Shown: in pieces, positions 28,957 to 39,134 of the stretch
Position numbering within the stretch: the first letter of the stretch is position 1
Layout: each line of letters opens with the position of its first letter
Source of the DNA: Acinetobacter albensis
GTDB taxonomy: Bacteria > Pseudomonadota > Gammaproteobacteria > Pseudomonadales > Moraxellaceae
Assembly: GCF_900095025.1 (NCBI RefSeq)
Contig: NZ_FMBK01000010.1
Coordinates: 62,001-126,000 of the forward strand
Direction of reading: 5' to 3'
Length of the DNA stretch: 64,000 nt
The notes under the pieces: model-generated
Seen by the model: the letters and a program-made list of their open reading frames with translations, nothing else
Databases searched by the model: none
What the model was told of the DNA's origin: nothing
Translations under genes and position numbers: made by a program

Positions 28957-30009
28957 TTAGATACGTTTTGATAATTGCGTCACCCAACCCATTAAACGCG
29001 TTGCATCATTGGTACGTGCTTGAGAGGAAGAAGCACCGAGTAAGACTACAACGGCAGGACGATTATTCAAAGTGGTATGCATCACCACACAACGCCCTGC
29101 TTCATTGATAAATCCTGTTTTTGAAATATTAATGTTCCAGCCACCATTACGTACTAAAGCATTGGTATTGTTTGATTTCAATACACGATAACCTAAATTA
29201 AAATCATAACTCGGTGTCGTTGAAAATTGACGAATGAGACCATACTGATAAGCCGCACTTACTAAAATACCTAAATCTCGTGCAGACGCAATATTATGCG
29301 GATCAAGTCCCGTAGACTCAACATAATGGGCTGAACTCATGCCTAAAGATTTGGCTTTAGCATTCATAGTCGCAATAAAAGCACTTCGACCACCAGGAAA
29401 AGTACGAGCGAGAGCAGCCGCTGCGGGATTCTCTGACTTCATTAAAGCCAACAATAAAGCTTCTGCACGGTTCATTGAATCGCCAGCACGCAACGTTGAA
29501 CTTGAATTTTTACCGCCTGCACCAGCAAAATCAATTTGTTTTAAGGTGATTTCTTCAGACATATTTAAACGTGCATCTGCAATCACCACAGCCGTCATCA
29601 ACTTGGTAATAGATGCAATCGGTAGAGCTGCATTTGAATTTTTACTATACAGCACCTCACCTGTTTGAGAGTCCATCACCAATGCTGCACGAGCATTGAC
29701 CTGAGGTTGATTACTGTAACCTGAATTACTTAAAATCTGGACTGTTTTAGGTGCTGACTGGGTTACTACACCATTAGAACTGCGTACAGAAGTGGTAATT
29801 TTGGTCGAACCTTGTGGCGAAACCTCTTCTACGAGTGCCGAAACATCACCATTAAGCAACTGTTGCGCATCTTCCGATGACCAACTTAGTGCTGCTTGAC
29901 CGGCCCCCCCGGGAGCGTCCATGATCAGTTCTGCAAAACTAGTTGAACTCACACTTAGCAAGATCGATACACCCAGCACATGCATTAAAGATTTTTTTGA
30001 ATTTTTCAC
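28957..30009 (-). CDS. pbpG: D-alanyl-D-alanine endopeptidase (PBP7/8 type)
   Basis: A 350-residue low-molecular-mass penicillin-binding protein with an N-terminal signal peptide (about 26 residues). The S11 peptidase motifs are SITK (133-136), SEN (192-194) and KTG (297-299). Such enzymes cut D-Ala-mDAP cross-links in peptidoglycan. A linker of about 75 residues between signal and catalytic domain is Ser/Thr/Val-rich. Start is GTG; an internal ATG eight codons on would remove the positive N-terminal part of the signal. It is divergent from the GacA-type gene. Confidence 0.9.
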   Translation of the reverse strand: MKNSKKSLMHVLGVSILLSVSSTSFAELIMDAPGGAGQAALSWSSEDAQQLLNGDVSALVEEVSPQGSTKITTSVRSSNGVVTQSAPKTVQILSNSGYSNQPQVNARAALVMDSQTGEVLYSKNSNAALPIASITKLMTAVVIADARLNMSEEITLKQIDFAGAGGKNSSSTLRAGDSMNRAEALLLALMKSENPAAAALARTFPGGRSAFIATMNAKAKSLGMSSAHYVESTGLDPHNIASARDLGILVSAAYQYGLIRQFSTTPSYDFNLGYRVLKSNNTNALVRNGGWNINISKTGFINEAGRCVVMHTTLNNRPAVVVLLGASSSQARTNDATRLMGWVTQLSKRI

Positions 30010-30227
30010 TTTGGTTTACTCAACTCAGGGAGGTAAGATACATTTGTGTATTACCTCAAATATGCCTTACATTTAAACACAAAGATGAATATTTTTTAAG
30101 CATGCAACTTTGTGTTCAACATTTCATTTAAAGATAGAATAGGATTGCTAATTTTGTCATTTCATTGCAAGCTTATTTTGCTTTATGTAACAAAAAAGAT
30201 GCTTTTTTTTATTTGAAGGAGAATTAG

Positions 30228-30863
30228 GTGATCACAGTTTTAGTGGTAGATGACCATGAATTAGTCCGTACTGGAATTTGCCGTATGCTCGAAGACCATT
30301 CAGGTGTTCAGGTGGTGGGTCAGGCTGAATCTGGAGAAGAAGCGATTACCTTGGTTCGTCAGTATCATCCAAATGTGGTCTTACTCGATGTCAATATGCC
30401 TGGTATTGGCGGTGTTGAAACGACCCGACGTTTATTACAAACGGCGCCCGAAACTAAAGTTTTGGCAGTCAGTGGTTTAGCTGAAGAACCTTATCCCTCA
30501 TTATTGTTAAAAGCAGGTGCTAAAGGCTATATCACCAAAGGTGCACCCGTAACAGAAATGGTCCGTGCCATTAATAAAGTCATGCAAGGAGGTAAATATT
30601 TTAGTGCAGATATTGCCGAACAACTGGCCAGCTCATATCTTTCTGATACTCAGCAATCCCCTTTTGATGCATTATCTGAGCGAGAAATGCAAGTGGCGAT
30701 GATGGTGGTAAATTGTATTAGTGCACAAGAAATTGCTGATAAACTGTTTGTGAGTGTGAAAACAGTAAATACCTATCGTTATCGTATTTTTGAAAAATTG
30801 AGTTTAGATAGCGATGTAAAACTGACTCATTTAGCAATTCGTTATGGCTTAATTAAACCTTAA
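30228..30863 (+). CDS. gacA: GacA/UvrY-type response regulator
   Basis: A 211-residue NarL-type response regulator. The receiver domain has the acidic pair D8-D9, the phosphoacceptor D54 (VVLLDVNMPG) and a Lys in AKGYITKGAP. The C-terminal LuxR helix-turn-helix contains LSEREMQVAMMVV and AQEIADKLFVSVKTVNTYRYRIFEKL. GacA acts with the sensor GacS to control virulence and metabolism genes. Start is GTG with a strong AAGGAG about 7 bases upstream. It sits directly before pilS with no gacS nearby; in Acinetobacter gacS is located elsewhere. Confidence 0.9.
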   Translation: MITVLVVDDHELVRTGICRMLEDHSGVQVVGQAESGEEAITLVRQYHPNVVLLDVNMPGIGGVETTRRLLQTAPETKVLAVSGLAEEPYPSLLLKAGAKGYITKGAPVTEMVRAINKVMQGGKYFSADIAEQLASSYLSDTQQSPFDALSEREMQVAMMVVNCISAQEIADKLFVSVKTVNTYRYRIFEKLSLDSDVKLTHLAIRYGLIKP

Positions 30864-30897
30864 TAATGCCTTAAATTGGGCTTGCTAGAAGACATGC

Positions 30898-32475
30898 ATG
30901 ATACAAAAAAATTATAATTTTGAGTTAAATCAATACCATTTAGCCATTTGGTATACGACATACAGACTCATCATCACGACATGTCTTTTACTGATTTTTT
31001 TGCTGACCTATCCCAGTTTAAATGCAGATTATCAATATCCCCAACTCTATTCTTATGTGTTGATGGCGTATGTAGCCATCAGTTTTATCCAACTGATTTC
31101 GCTTAAAAATTTAAAATATAAAATACCCCTTCAATTGACACTGCTTTTCGTGGTTGATGTGGTCGCTTTAAGTTTAATGACCTTAGCCTTAGATGGCCCC
31201 AACCTACATTTAAGCCTTATTTTTGTCATTACTATTTTTGCCGCTTCCGTATTGCTCGATGCACAAAAAGCGTTGATCATTACCTTAATTGCTGTCATCA
31301 GTGTGGTTTATCAGCTTTTTTTAGGCAGTTTATTTGATCTGTCCTCCCTCAATAAAATTGGAAACAGCGCTTTATTGGCTTTTCTATTTTTTATGGTTTA
31401 TGGCAGTGGCCAAGTCGCCGTAAAACGTTTTCAAATTCTAGAAAATTTAAATTTTTCTCAATCTTTAGAATTAAAACGACTACAAAATCTAAATCGCTAT
31501 ATTTTAGAACAAATTGAATTGGGCTATTTAGTGCTGGATGAAAACTGCAATATCGTATTGAGTAATCCTGCCGCCTGTACACTATTGGGAATTGCCCAAA
31601 TTTATGTTTATGACAAATATCCGCTCATCAAAGTACAACCTGATTTATTTGAACTACTCAAATTTGATCAGCTTAAAAATGGTGAAAAATTTCAATTTGA
31701 ATCGCAACTCAGCCTTTTTTCGATACACATTGAAGTACAAAAATTAATTGTTCCTCATCAAATCCTCACCCTCTTGGTACTTCAAGATGCACGTAAACTT
31801 AATCAAAGAGTTCAACAATTAAAATTAGCCGCATTAGGCCAGTTATCCGCCAGTATTGCCCACGAAATTCGTAATCCTTTAGCAGCCATCGCTCAGGCCA
31901 ATGAACTCTTTCTTGACAGTGATCCTGAGCAGCAAAGGCTTTTAAGTCAAATGATTGCGAAACAAGCGCAACGTATAGATCGAATCATACAAGACACCCT
32001 AACAATGGTGCGTAATAAAGAAACTTTTCCGACTCTAATTCAATTAAATCAATTTATTTCTCAATTTATTCAAGAAGATTTATCCGATGTTGCAACACAA
32101 ATTCGTTGTACCATCCAAAGCAAAATCTCGATTATTTTTGATGAAGCACAACTGCGTCAAATTTTAATTAATTTGATTCGCAATGCTATTCGACATAACT
32201 CCCCCGAATATCCCTATATTGAACTGAATATTTATACACATGGCAGTCATATTCGCATTGATGTGCGCGATTTTGGTCAGGGCGTGGCTTCAAAAGATCA
32301 GGGCTATTTATTTCAACCTTTTTTTAGTACCGAAATCACAGGAACTGGTTTAGGATTGTATTTATCACATAGTTTTTGCGAAGCAAATGATGCCAAACTG
32401 GACTATGTACAACAAGAACAAGGGGCATGTTTTCAAATAGAATGCCTCAATGCCAATTTAAATGAATCTTTATAA
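30898..32475 (+). CDS. pilS: Type IV pilus sensor histidine kinase PilS
   Basis: A 525-residue membrane kinase. About six helices lie in the first 175 residues, followed by a PAS-like region (about 200-300), a HisKA domain with ASIAHEIRNPLAA (phospho-His near 322) and a HATPase domain with NAIRHN, DFGQGV and GTGLGLYLSHS. PilS senses pilin levels and controls PilR to set pilA expression. It lies 34 bases after the GacA-type gene and 23 bases before pilR, so all three could share a transcript. Confidence 0.93.
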   Translation: MIQKNYNFELNQYHLAIWYTTYRLIITTCLLLIFLLTYPSLNADYQYPQLYSYVLMAYVAISFIQLISLKNLKYKIPLQLTLLFVVDVVALSLMTLALDGPNLHLSLIFVITIFAASVLLDAQKALIITLIAVISVVYQLFLGSLFDLSSLNKIGNSALLAFLFFMVYGSGQVAVKRFQILENLNFSQSLELKRLQNLNRYILEQIELGYLVLDENCNIVLSNPAACTLLGIAQIYVYDKYPLIKVQPDLFELLKFDQLKNGEKFQFESQLSLFSIHIEVQKLIVPHQILTLLVLQDARKLNQRVQQLKLAALGQLSASIAHEIRNPLAAIAQANELFLDSDPEQQRLLSQMIAKQAQRIDRIIQDTLTMVRNKETFPTLIQLNQFISQFIQEDLSDVATQIRCTIQSKISIIFDEAQLRQILINLIRNAIRHNSPEYPYIELNIYTHGSHIRIDVRDFGQGVASKDQGYLFQPFFSTEITGTGLGLYLSHSFCEANDAKLDYVQQEQGACFQIECLNANLNESL

Positions 32476-32498
32476 ATAAATATTGCTGGGGGATAATT

Positions 32499-33908
32499 GT
32501 GGAACGACAACCACTTGTTTTAATCGTGGATGATGAAGAAGATTTATGTACACTGATGCAAATGACTTTATCACGGATGGGCATCAAAACGCATATTGCA
32601 TATCGTCTTGAACAAGCAAAAAAGCTGTTATGCGAACATGAATACGATGCATGTATAACAGATTTAAACTTGCCCGATGGCAATGGCATTCAACTGGTCG
32701 AGTGGATTACGCAAAAAACGCCCTCATTGCCTGTTGCAGTTCTGACCGCCTATGGCAACATGGATATCGCAATTGCTGCATTAAAAGCAGGTGCTTTTGA
32801 TTTTGTCAGTAAACCTATTAATCAAAAACATTTAGAACAACTTTTACAAAAAGCATTTAACAAACCCATCGAACAGCTTCAAACCAAACAAGACAGTTTA
32901 GAACAACGGTTGTTAATTGGACAATCTTTTCCTATTCAACAATTAAGAATTACTTTAAATAAAATAGCTCGTTCTCAAGCACCTGTCTTTATTACTGGTG
33001 AATCAGGAACAGGAAAAGAAGTGATTGCCAATCTGGTGCATCGCCTCAGCAATCGCAATGAAGGCCCTTTTATTGCCATCAATTGTGGTGCGATTCCTAC
33101 AGAACTGATGGAAAGTGAGCTTTTTGGACACAAAAAAGGGAGTTTCACGGGTGCAACACAAGACAAACAAGGTCTGATTCAGTCGGCACATGGTGGCAGC
33201 CTATTTTTAGATGAGATTGCAGAGTTGCCGCTGAACATGCAGGTCAAACTACTGCGTGCGGTGCAGGAAAAGCGCATACGTCCAGTAGGTTCAGAAAATG
33301 AAATTGATGTTGATTTTCGCGTGATTAGCGCCAGTCATCAGGATTTAGAAGCTTTGGTACAACAAGGCAAGTTTCGACATGATTTGTTTTTCCGTATTCA
33401 TGTGATGGATTTAGTCCTTCCTCCTCTACGTGAGCGTGGCGATGATATTATTTTACTCGCGCATCATTTTATTCAAAAAATTAGTCAGGAATGGGGAATT
33501 CCTGCCAAACAGCTCGCTGAACGCGCAAAGAAATTTTTACTGGAGCAATACTATCCAGGAAATGTCAGAGAGTTACGCAATATCATTGAACGGGCCATCA
33601 CTTTAAGTGATGATGAAAAAATTGATTTATCTCACTTACAAAGTGCACCTTTACGTTATCCAAGAATGAATCCAGTCGATCTACAAGAATCTATTGTTCT
33701 ACCTCGTACTGAAAGCACACTTTCTGGTAAAAAGCTGCCCGAAGAAGGTTTAGAGCTTTATTTAGAAAATATTGAAAAAGATATTTTACTCAATGCCTTG
33801 AACTTAACGCACTGGAACAGAACCGTGGCCGCGAAGAAACTGGGGATGTCCTTTCGCTCGTTACGATATCGTTTAAAAAAATTCGGACTTGATACAGAAG
33901 ACGAATAA
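32499..33908 (+). CDS. pilR: Type IV pilus response regulator PilR (sigma-54 activator)
   Basis: A 469-residue NtrC-type activator. The receiver domain has D10-D11 and phospho-Asp D55. The AAA+ domain (about 130-370) has Walker A GESGTGKE and the sigma-54 loop written GSFTGAT, where the usual form is GAFTGA. A C-terminal Fis-type helix-turn-helix (AAKKLGMSFRSLRYRLKKFGL) follows. It activates pilA from a sigma-54 promoter. Start is GTG with a GGGGGA ribosome site. Confidence 0.94.
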   Translation: MERQPLVLIVDDEEDLCTLMQMTLSRMGIKTHIAYRLEQAKKLLCEHEYDACITDLNLPDGNGIQLVEWITQKTPSLPVAVLTAYGNMDIAIAALKAGAFDFVSKPINQKHLEQLLQKAFNKPIEQLQTKQDSLEQRLLIGQSFPIQQLRITLNKIARSQAPVFITGESGTGKEVIANLVHRLSNRNEGPFIAINCGAIPTELMESELFGHKKGSFTGATQDKQGLIQSAHGGSLFLDEIAELPLNMQVKLLRAVQEKRIRPVGSENEIDVDFRVISASHQDLEALVQQGKFRHDLFFRIHVMDLVLPPLRERGDDIILLAHHFIQKISQEWGIPAKQLAERAKKFLLEQYYPGNVRELRNIIERAITLSDDEKIDLSHLQSAPLRYPRMNPVDLQESIVLPRTESTLSGKKLPEEGLELYLENIEKDILLNALNLTHWNRTVAAKKLGMSFRSLRYRLKKFGLDTEDE

Positions 33909-33916
33909 TATTCTTA

Positions 33917-35089
33917 TTAATGATTTAAAATAATTTCTGCAACGTGTTCCAGATAATTTTCATCTTTGGTGTCATGTTGTAGAAGATATTCTTGATTGGG
34001 CTGAATACCCACTCCTTCAATCATTTGGCCTTTTGGCGTGTAATAGTGCGATACCGTCATTTGTAAAGCAGCACCATTTGGCAAAGGAAAGAGCTTTTGT
34101 ACTACACCTTTCCCATAGCTTTTTTCACCCACTACCCAAGCACGTCCATGCTCTTTTAAAGCCGCAGTAAAAACTTCAGCAGCAGATGCCGAACGACCAT
34201 TGATTAAAATGCCTATTTTTAAATTTTGAAACTCAGAACTGGGTAAGGCCTGAAACTGCTGATCACCTTCAGAACGACTTTTGGTTGAAACAATAACACC
34301 TTGATTTAAAAACAAATCTGCCGTTTCAACTGCAGCTGAGAGTAAACCACCTGGATTATTCCTCAAATCTAACAAGACCGTTTTAATGCGATTAGAAGAA
34401 TATTCCTCAATTAAGCGTTTGATTTCATTGGCAGTATCTTGCTGAAAAACTTTTACTTTAATGACCAGAACTTGATTATGCACAACATGAGCTTGAATGT
34501 CGGTTTCTATTTTTTTATTACGTACCAAACTGATAGGCTGACTGGTTGAACTCTGTTGCAGGCTTAAAGTCGAACCAATCGAACCGTTCAATAAGCTCAT
34601 CACTTGGTCATGATTGAGTTTTTTTAACTCCTGCCCATCAATTTTAAAAATGCTGTTCCCATTACGTAAACCTTGCTTAGCAGAATCAGCATGAGCGTTC
34701 AAACTCTGAATCATCCATTGATGTGACTGTTGGTCATAGTTCAAACCAAAATCTACAGAAGCCAGATCACCTTCGGTATATTGCACCAATTGTTTATAGT
34801 CTTCCGCGCTTAAATAACGTGAGTAACGATCTAAACCACTAACCAACCCTTTAATCGCTTGTTGAAATAATACATCATCCGTTTTTGTATCCACATAATT
34901 ATCTTTGACAATACTGTAGATTTGAACAAATTGCTGAATTGACTCCACAGGGACTTCAGCATAGTTATCGTTAATCTCATCATCAAAATCTAAAACAGAT
35001 TGATTTTTTTCAGCGGCAAAAACAGAATGGCCTCCACACAGCATGAGCAGGGTAAGGGTGACAATAAAATTGCAGCGTCGTAAGACCAT
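33917..35089 (-). CDS. ctpA: S41 C-terminal processing peptidase
   Basis: A 390-residue serine protease with an N-terminal signal peptide (about 25 residues), a PDZ domain (about 110-200) and a tail-specific S41 domain. The catalytic Ser is in NGRSASAAEVF and the Lys in GEKSYGKGVVQ. Such enzymes process or degrade periplasmic proteins by their C-termini, among them peptidoglycan hydrolases. It lies directly after gpmI on the same strand, an association (pgm-ctpA) seen widely in proteobacteria. Confidence 0.92.
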   Translation of the reverse strand: MVLRRCNFIVTLTLLMLCGGHSVFAAEKNQSVLDFDDEINDNYAEVPVESIQQFVQIYSIVKDNYVDTKTDDVLFQQAIKGLVSGLDRYSRYLSAEDYKQLVQYTEGDLASVDFGLNYDQQSHQWMIQSLNAHADSAKQGLRNGNSIFKIDGQELKKLNHDQVMSLLNGSIGSTLSLQQSSTSQPISLVRNKKIETDIQAHVVHNQVLVIKVKVFQQDTANEIKRLIEEYSSNRIKTVLLDLRNNPGGLLSAAVETADLFLNQGVIVSTKSRSEGDQQFQALPSSEFQNLKIGILINGRSASAAEVFTAALKEHGRAWVVGEKSYGKGVVQKLFPLPNGAALQMTVSHYYTPKGQMIEGVGIQPNQEYLLQHDTKDENYLEHVAEIILNH

Positions 35090-35133
35090 TCTTTTACCTG
35101 TTTATGGTTATCACATTATGGTTATCACAAAAA

Positions 35134-36681
35134 TTATGCTGTTAAAGTCACCAAATTGCGACCCTGCATTTCTGCTGGTACAGGAACATGCATCAGACTT
35201 AATAAAGTCGGTGCCACATCAGCAAGAACACCCCCTTCAGCAATCGTTGCAGACGTCGGCCCCACATAAATGAATGGCACCAATTCTGTCGTATGTTGCG
35301 TATGCACTTGACCACTCTGATAATCCTGCATTTGCTCGACATTACCATGATCAGCCGTAACCAACATATGCCCTTTTTGTGCCATCACTGCTTCATACAC
35401 TCGGCCCAAACAAGTATCGACTGCTTCTACTGCTTTTACTGCTGCATCAAACACCCCAGTATGTCCTACCATATCACCATTGGCGAAGTTGACCACCAGC
35501 AAATCAAATTCGCATGAATTAATCGCAGCCACCAATTCATCGGTGACCTCATAAGCACTCATTTCTGGTTTTAAATCATAAGTCGCTATATTCGGGGATG
35601 GAATCAGAATACGCTTTTCACCTGGATATTCATCTTCACGACCACCACTAAAGAAAAACGTAACGTGCGCATATTTTTCCGTCTCGGCAATTCGCAGTTG
35701 AGTTTTACCCAAGTCTGATAAATATTCACCAATCGAATTTTTCAACGCTTCAGGCATATAAGCTACAGGTGCATCAATCGTCGCTTGGTAACGAGTCAAC
35801 ATCACAAATTTAGATAATTCTGGAATGACTTTACGCTCAAAACCTGCAAACTCTTTTTCGACAAAAGCTTTGGTGATTTCACGAGCGCGGTCAGCACGAA
35901 AATTCATAAAGATGACACTGTCTTGATCTTGAATTTTAACCGCCTCACCAATACGCGTGGCTTTGACAAATTCATCACTTTCACCAGCAGCATAGGCTTG
36001 TTCTAAGCCTTCAACTGCTGAAGCTGCATGATGTGATGCTTCAGATTCAGTCAGTAAACGATAAGCTTGCTCAACACGATCCCAACGGTTATCACGATCC
36101 ATGGCAAAATAACGACCAATCATACTAACAATGCGACCTTGCCCTGGATATTGGGCAAAAATCGCATCCAATTTTTCCAGTGAAGGTTGAGCACTTTTCG
36201 GTGGCGTATCACGACCATCGAGGAAGGCGTGTAGATAGACGTTTACACCACGTTTCAATGCCAACTCACACATCGCCACAATTTGGTCTTCATGTGAATG
36301 TACGCCGCCTTGCGACAATAAACCCAAAATATGTACCGCAGCATTCGCAGCTTTGGCTTTTTCTACAGCATCTATCAAAACTTCATGTTCAAAAAAAGCA
36401 CCGGTACGAATATCTTTGGTAATGCGGGTAAAATCTTGATACAACACGCGACCTGCACCCAGATTCATATGGCCCACTTCAGAGTTGCCCATCTGACCAT
36501 CTGGCAAACCGACATCTTCACCTGAACCTGAAATTAAACTATGGGGATGCTTGTTTTGCATAGCTGTTAAATTCGGTCGTTTCGCAGCTAAAAAAGCATT
36601 GTCTTTGACCGCTTCACGGTGCCCCACACCATCCATAATGACCAATACGTGAGGAATTTTGCCAGCAGTTGCATCCGCCAT
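35134..36681 (-). CDS. gpmI: 2,3-bisphosphoglycerate-independent phosphoglycerate mutase
   Basis: A 515-residue manganese-dependent glycolytic enzyme that interconverts 3- and 2-phosphoglycerate. Visible motifs: [10 protein letters not shown] near the N-terminus, the catalytic serine in [17 protein letters not shown] (about residue 67), [36 protein letters not shown] and the metal-binding [11 protein letters not shown]. The ATG is preferred over a TTG two codons upstream. ctpA follows after 44 bases. Confidence 0.96.
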   Translation of the reverse strand: MADATAGKIPHVLVIMDGVGHREAVKDNAFLAAKRPNLTAMQNKHPHSLISGSGEDVGLPDGQMGNSEVGHMNLGAGRVLYQDFTRITKDIRTGAFFEHEVLIDAVEKAKAANAAVHILGLLSQGGVHSHEDQIVAMCELALKRGVNVYLHAFLDGRDTPPKSAQPSLEKLDAIFAQYPGQGRIVSMIGRYFAMDRDNRWDRVEQAYRLLTESEASHHAASAVEGLEQAYAAGESDEFVKATRIGEAVKIQDQDSVIFMNFRADRAREITKAFVEKEFAGFERKVIPELSKFVMLTRYQATIDAPVAYMPEALKNSIGEYLSDLGKTQLRIAETEKYAHVTFFFSGGREDEYPGEKRILIPSPNIATYDLKPEMSAYEVTDELVAAINSCEFDLLVVNFANGDMVGHTGVFDAAVKAVEAVDTCLGRVYEAVMAQKGHMLVTADHGNVEQMQDYQSGQVHTQHTTELVPFIYVGPTSATIAEGGVLADVAPTLLSLMHVPVPAEMQGRNLVTLTA

Positions 36682-36802
36682 AATCAATACTCTTTGTTTA
36701 CAATTTCAGGGTGATATCTTACCGAATTTTCGGTGAAGACTCTATCTACAGATTAGTCCAAACTAATCTCGGCATTCTATATAAAGCTTTCTAACTCTAA
36801 CT

Positions 36803-37873
36803 CTAACGCGCACGGCGCAGTAAATAACCGCCAACCAACATCATTAAAATAATGGGTACAAACACAAACCACGCCGGTGAAGGCGAATAAACTAAACTTG
36901 CATAACCCAAAAAATCTTGTAAATAGAAAAAACTTAAACCAATAAACAATGCAATCACCAAACGAAAGCCCATCGATTGTTGGCGCAATGGGCCAAAAAT
37001 AAATGAACAGGCAATGACCACTAACGCAATTAAGGCAAATGGCGAAGCCACTTTTTGCCAAAATGCGAGTTTATAGGTTTTAGGCACTTGACTGTATTCT
37101 TGCATATAGCTCATAAAACTGATCAATTGACTGGGTGATAAATCTTCTGGATCAATCGTGACCATGTGTACATATTTAGGTTGCAACGCCAGTGAAAGCG
37201 GAAGTTGTGCAGCATTGACCAAAGTTGCATTACCTTGAGGCAAAATATCAACTTGCGATACACGTTCTAGATTCCAATCACCATCTTTTACAAATTGACC
37301 TTGCGCAGCATTAAGCACGCCTTTTAAATGATAACCTTCATCGAAATCGACCACTTGAACGTGTTTAAGCTGCCCTTGAGCATTGGCATAATCAATATAA
37401 ATAAAACGCTGCCCTTCTCGGGTCCAATAGCCTTTGACTTCACCTAGTGCACTTACACTCCGGTGATCTTTAACGCTTTTGGCTTGTTCGTTGGTGTATG
37501 GAATCACCCATTCACTCAGTGCAAAAGATAAAATCACCAAAATTAAAGCAGAACGAATGACCCAACCCACAATACGCCACAAGCTAATCCCGATTGAGCG
37601 CATGATGACCAATTCGCTATTGGATGCCAAGGTACCCAAACCAAGTACCGCTCCAATCAGTGCAGCAATCGGTAGAATTTCATATAAATATCGAGGTGCT
37701 CCCCACATGACATAGAGTAAGGCTTGCCATGCGTTATAATTCTCATTTAAAGCGCCTAATTCACCCAAGTAAGTAAACAGGACTTGTAACACCGATAAGA
37801 CCGCTGTTGCACCCAACATGGCTAATGCTGTGGTTTTGGTCACATGTTTGGCGACTATTCGACGTGCTAACAT
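36803..37873 (-). CDS. lptG: LPS export ABC transporter permease LptG
   Basis: A 356-residue permease of the YjgP/YjgQ family with three helices at each end (about 12-120 and 275-350) around a periplasmic beta-jellyroll. With LptF, LptB and LptC it extracts lipopolysaccharide or lipooligosaccharide from the inner membrane. The N-terminal MLARRIVAKHVTKTTALAML and the C-terminal helix set fit the family. It starts one base after lptF ends, so the two are coupled. Confidence 0.94.
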   Translation of the reverse strand: MLARRIVAKHVTKTTALAMLGATAVLSVLQVLFTYLGELGALNENYNAWQALLYVMWGAPRYLYEILPIAALIGAVLGLGTLASNSELVIMRSIGISLWRIVGWVIRSALILVILSFALSEWVIPYTNEQAKSVKDHRSVSALGEVKGYWTREGQRFIYIDYANAQGQLKHVQVVDFDEGYHLKGVLNAAQGQFVKDGDWNLERVSQVDILPQGNATLVNAAQLPLSLALQPKYVHMVTIDPEDLSPSQLISFMSYMQEYSQVPKTYKLAFWQKVASPFALIALVVIACSFIFGPLRQQSMGFRLVIALFIGLSFFYLQDFLGYASLVYSPSPAWFVFVPIILMMLVGGYLLRRAR

Positions 37874-37874
37874 T

Positions 37875-38975
37875 TTATGACCTCACCTGTTGAATGCGCT
37901 TTTTAATTTTAGGTGCAAGTTTTTGTTTTCTCGAAAACAAAGCTGCTGCTATTCCATAGACCGCCAACACCAATGGATAAGCTGCAATACCCATTTCATC
38001 TTTACTAACTCGTGTTTTTACCGCCATTAAGGCCACAATTAAACTGGCAAAAATAAGTAAGGCAGGAAAAAGTTTTAAATAACGTCCCTGACGAGGACTC
38101 ACTTCGGAAAGCGCCAGCGCTAAAGCCAAGGCCACAATCAGAGAAAATGGAACAAAAATACGCCAACCTAATTCACTAGCCACGACTGCATCATCGCGAT
38201 TGCTCCATAGCTTGGAGATAGGCAGGGCTTCAACTTCTGCACTTTCAAACTTGGCTTCACTATCACTTTCTAAACGTAAACGATAGGACTGAAATTCTGC
38301 TTGTGTATATTTAGGTTGACCGGGAAAAATTTCATAACGACGTCCTTCCACCAAATCGACAATACTGGCAGTTTCATTGGCCACTTCTACGCGAGTAGCT
38401 TCTTTGGCCAAAATCATCACATCGGGTTTATCCGCTTTTTCAGCACGCTGATAAAAAAAGACATCTTTTAAATTACGCCGATCTTCCGACAAATCGCCCG
38501 CATAAATCGTATAGGGGCCAGAGGAAATAAATTCTTTGGGTCGAACCAAGTCAAAACCCGTCCGCACCGCTTGATTGGTGGTGAGTGCTTCAAATTGACG
38601 GATTCCCCAAGGTGACATCCAGATCATTAACACCGCTTGTACAGCCAAAAAAACCACGGTGATGGGAATCAATAAGCGCCCCAACTGATGTCGACTCACC
38701 CCGCTTCCATTGAGAACCGCCATTTCATGGTCGACATACAAACGACCAAACACCAACATTAAGCCAATAAAAAAGCCCAGTGGAAGAATAAGCGTTAAAA
38801 ACTCAGGCAATCGATAGCCAATAATGCTAAACAAAATACTGACATCTAAACGCCCTTGCGCTGCAACGCCAAAGTATTTGATCAGTCGACCACCCATCAT
38901 GATTAAGGTCAATAAGGCAATCACAACCAAGGATGTAGACACCACTTGCTTGACCAGATAACGCCGAATAATCAA
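37875..38975 (-). CDS. lptF: LPS export ABC transporter permease LptF
   Basis: A 366-residue partner of LptG. It begins with MIIRRYLVKQV, similar to the known LptF start MIIIRYL, and has the same six-helix plus periplasmic domain layout. The start codon is TTG, supported by GGAAG seven bases upstream. The lptFG pair is divergent from pepA, the arrangement seen in E. coli, which makes the call firm. Confidence 0.94.
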   Translation of the reverse strand: MIIRRYLVKQVVSTSLVVIALLTLIMMGGRLIKYFGVAAQGRLDVSILFSIIGYRLPEFLTLILPLGFFIGLMLVFGRLYVDHEMAVLNGSGVSRHQLGRLLIPITVVFLAVQAVLMIWMSPWGIRQFEALTTNQAVRTGFDLVRPKEFISSGPYTIYAGDLSEDRRNLKDVFFYQRAEKADKPDVMILAKEATRVEVANETASIVDLVEGRRYEIFPGQPKYTQAEFQSYRLRLESDSEAKFESAEVEALPISKLWSNRDDAVVASELGWRIFVPFSLIVALALALALSEVSPRQGRYLKLFPALLIFASLIVALMAVKTRVSKDEMGIAAYPLVLAVYGIAAALFSRKQKLAPKIKKRIQQVRS

Positions 38976-39134
38976 ATTAATTCTTCCAAAAAAGAGGCTA
39001 ATAAAAACGAGTGTTAGTTTACCCGAATGTTGAAAATATAAAACCTATACTGCTGTTGTGCATTGAAACTCTATTCATATAAATGTTTCAATGGTTTAAT
39101 GGTTTGCAAACGTTCAAAGGCACGAAGACAGCAC

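Noticed and set aside
29339-29668. A 109-codon frame antisense to pbpG
   Set aside because: The pbpG catalytic motifs are encoded on the opposite strand over the same bases.
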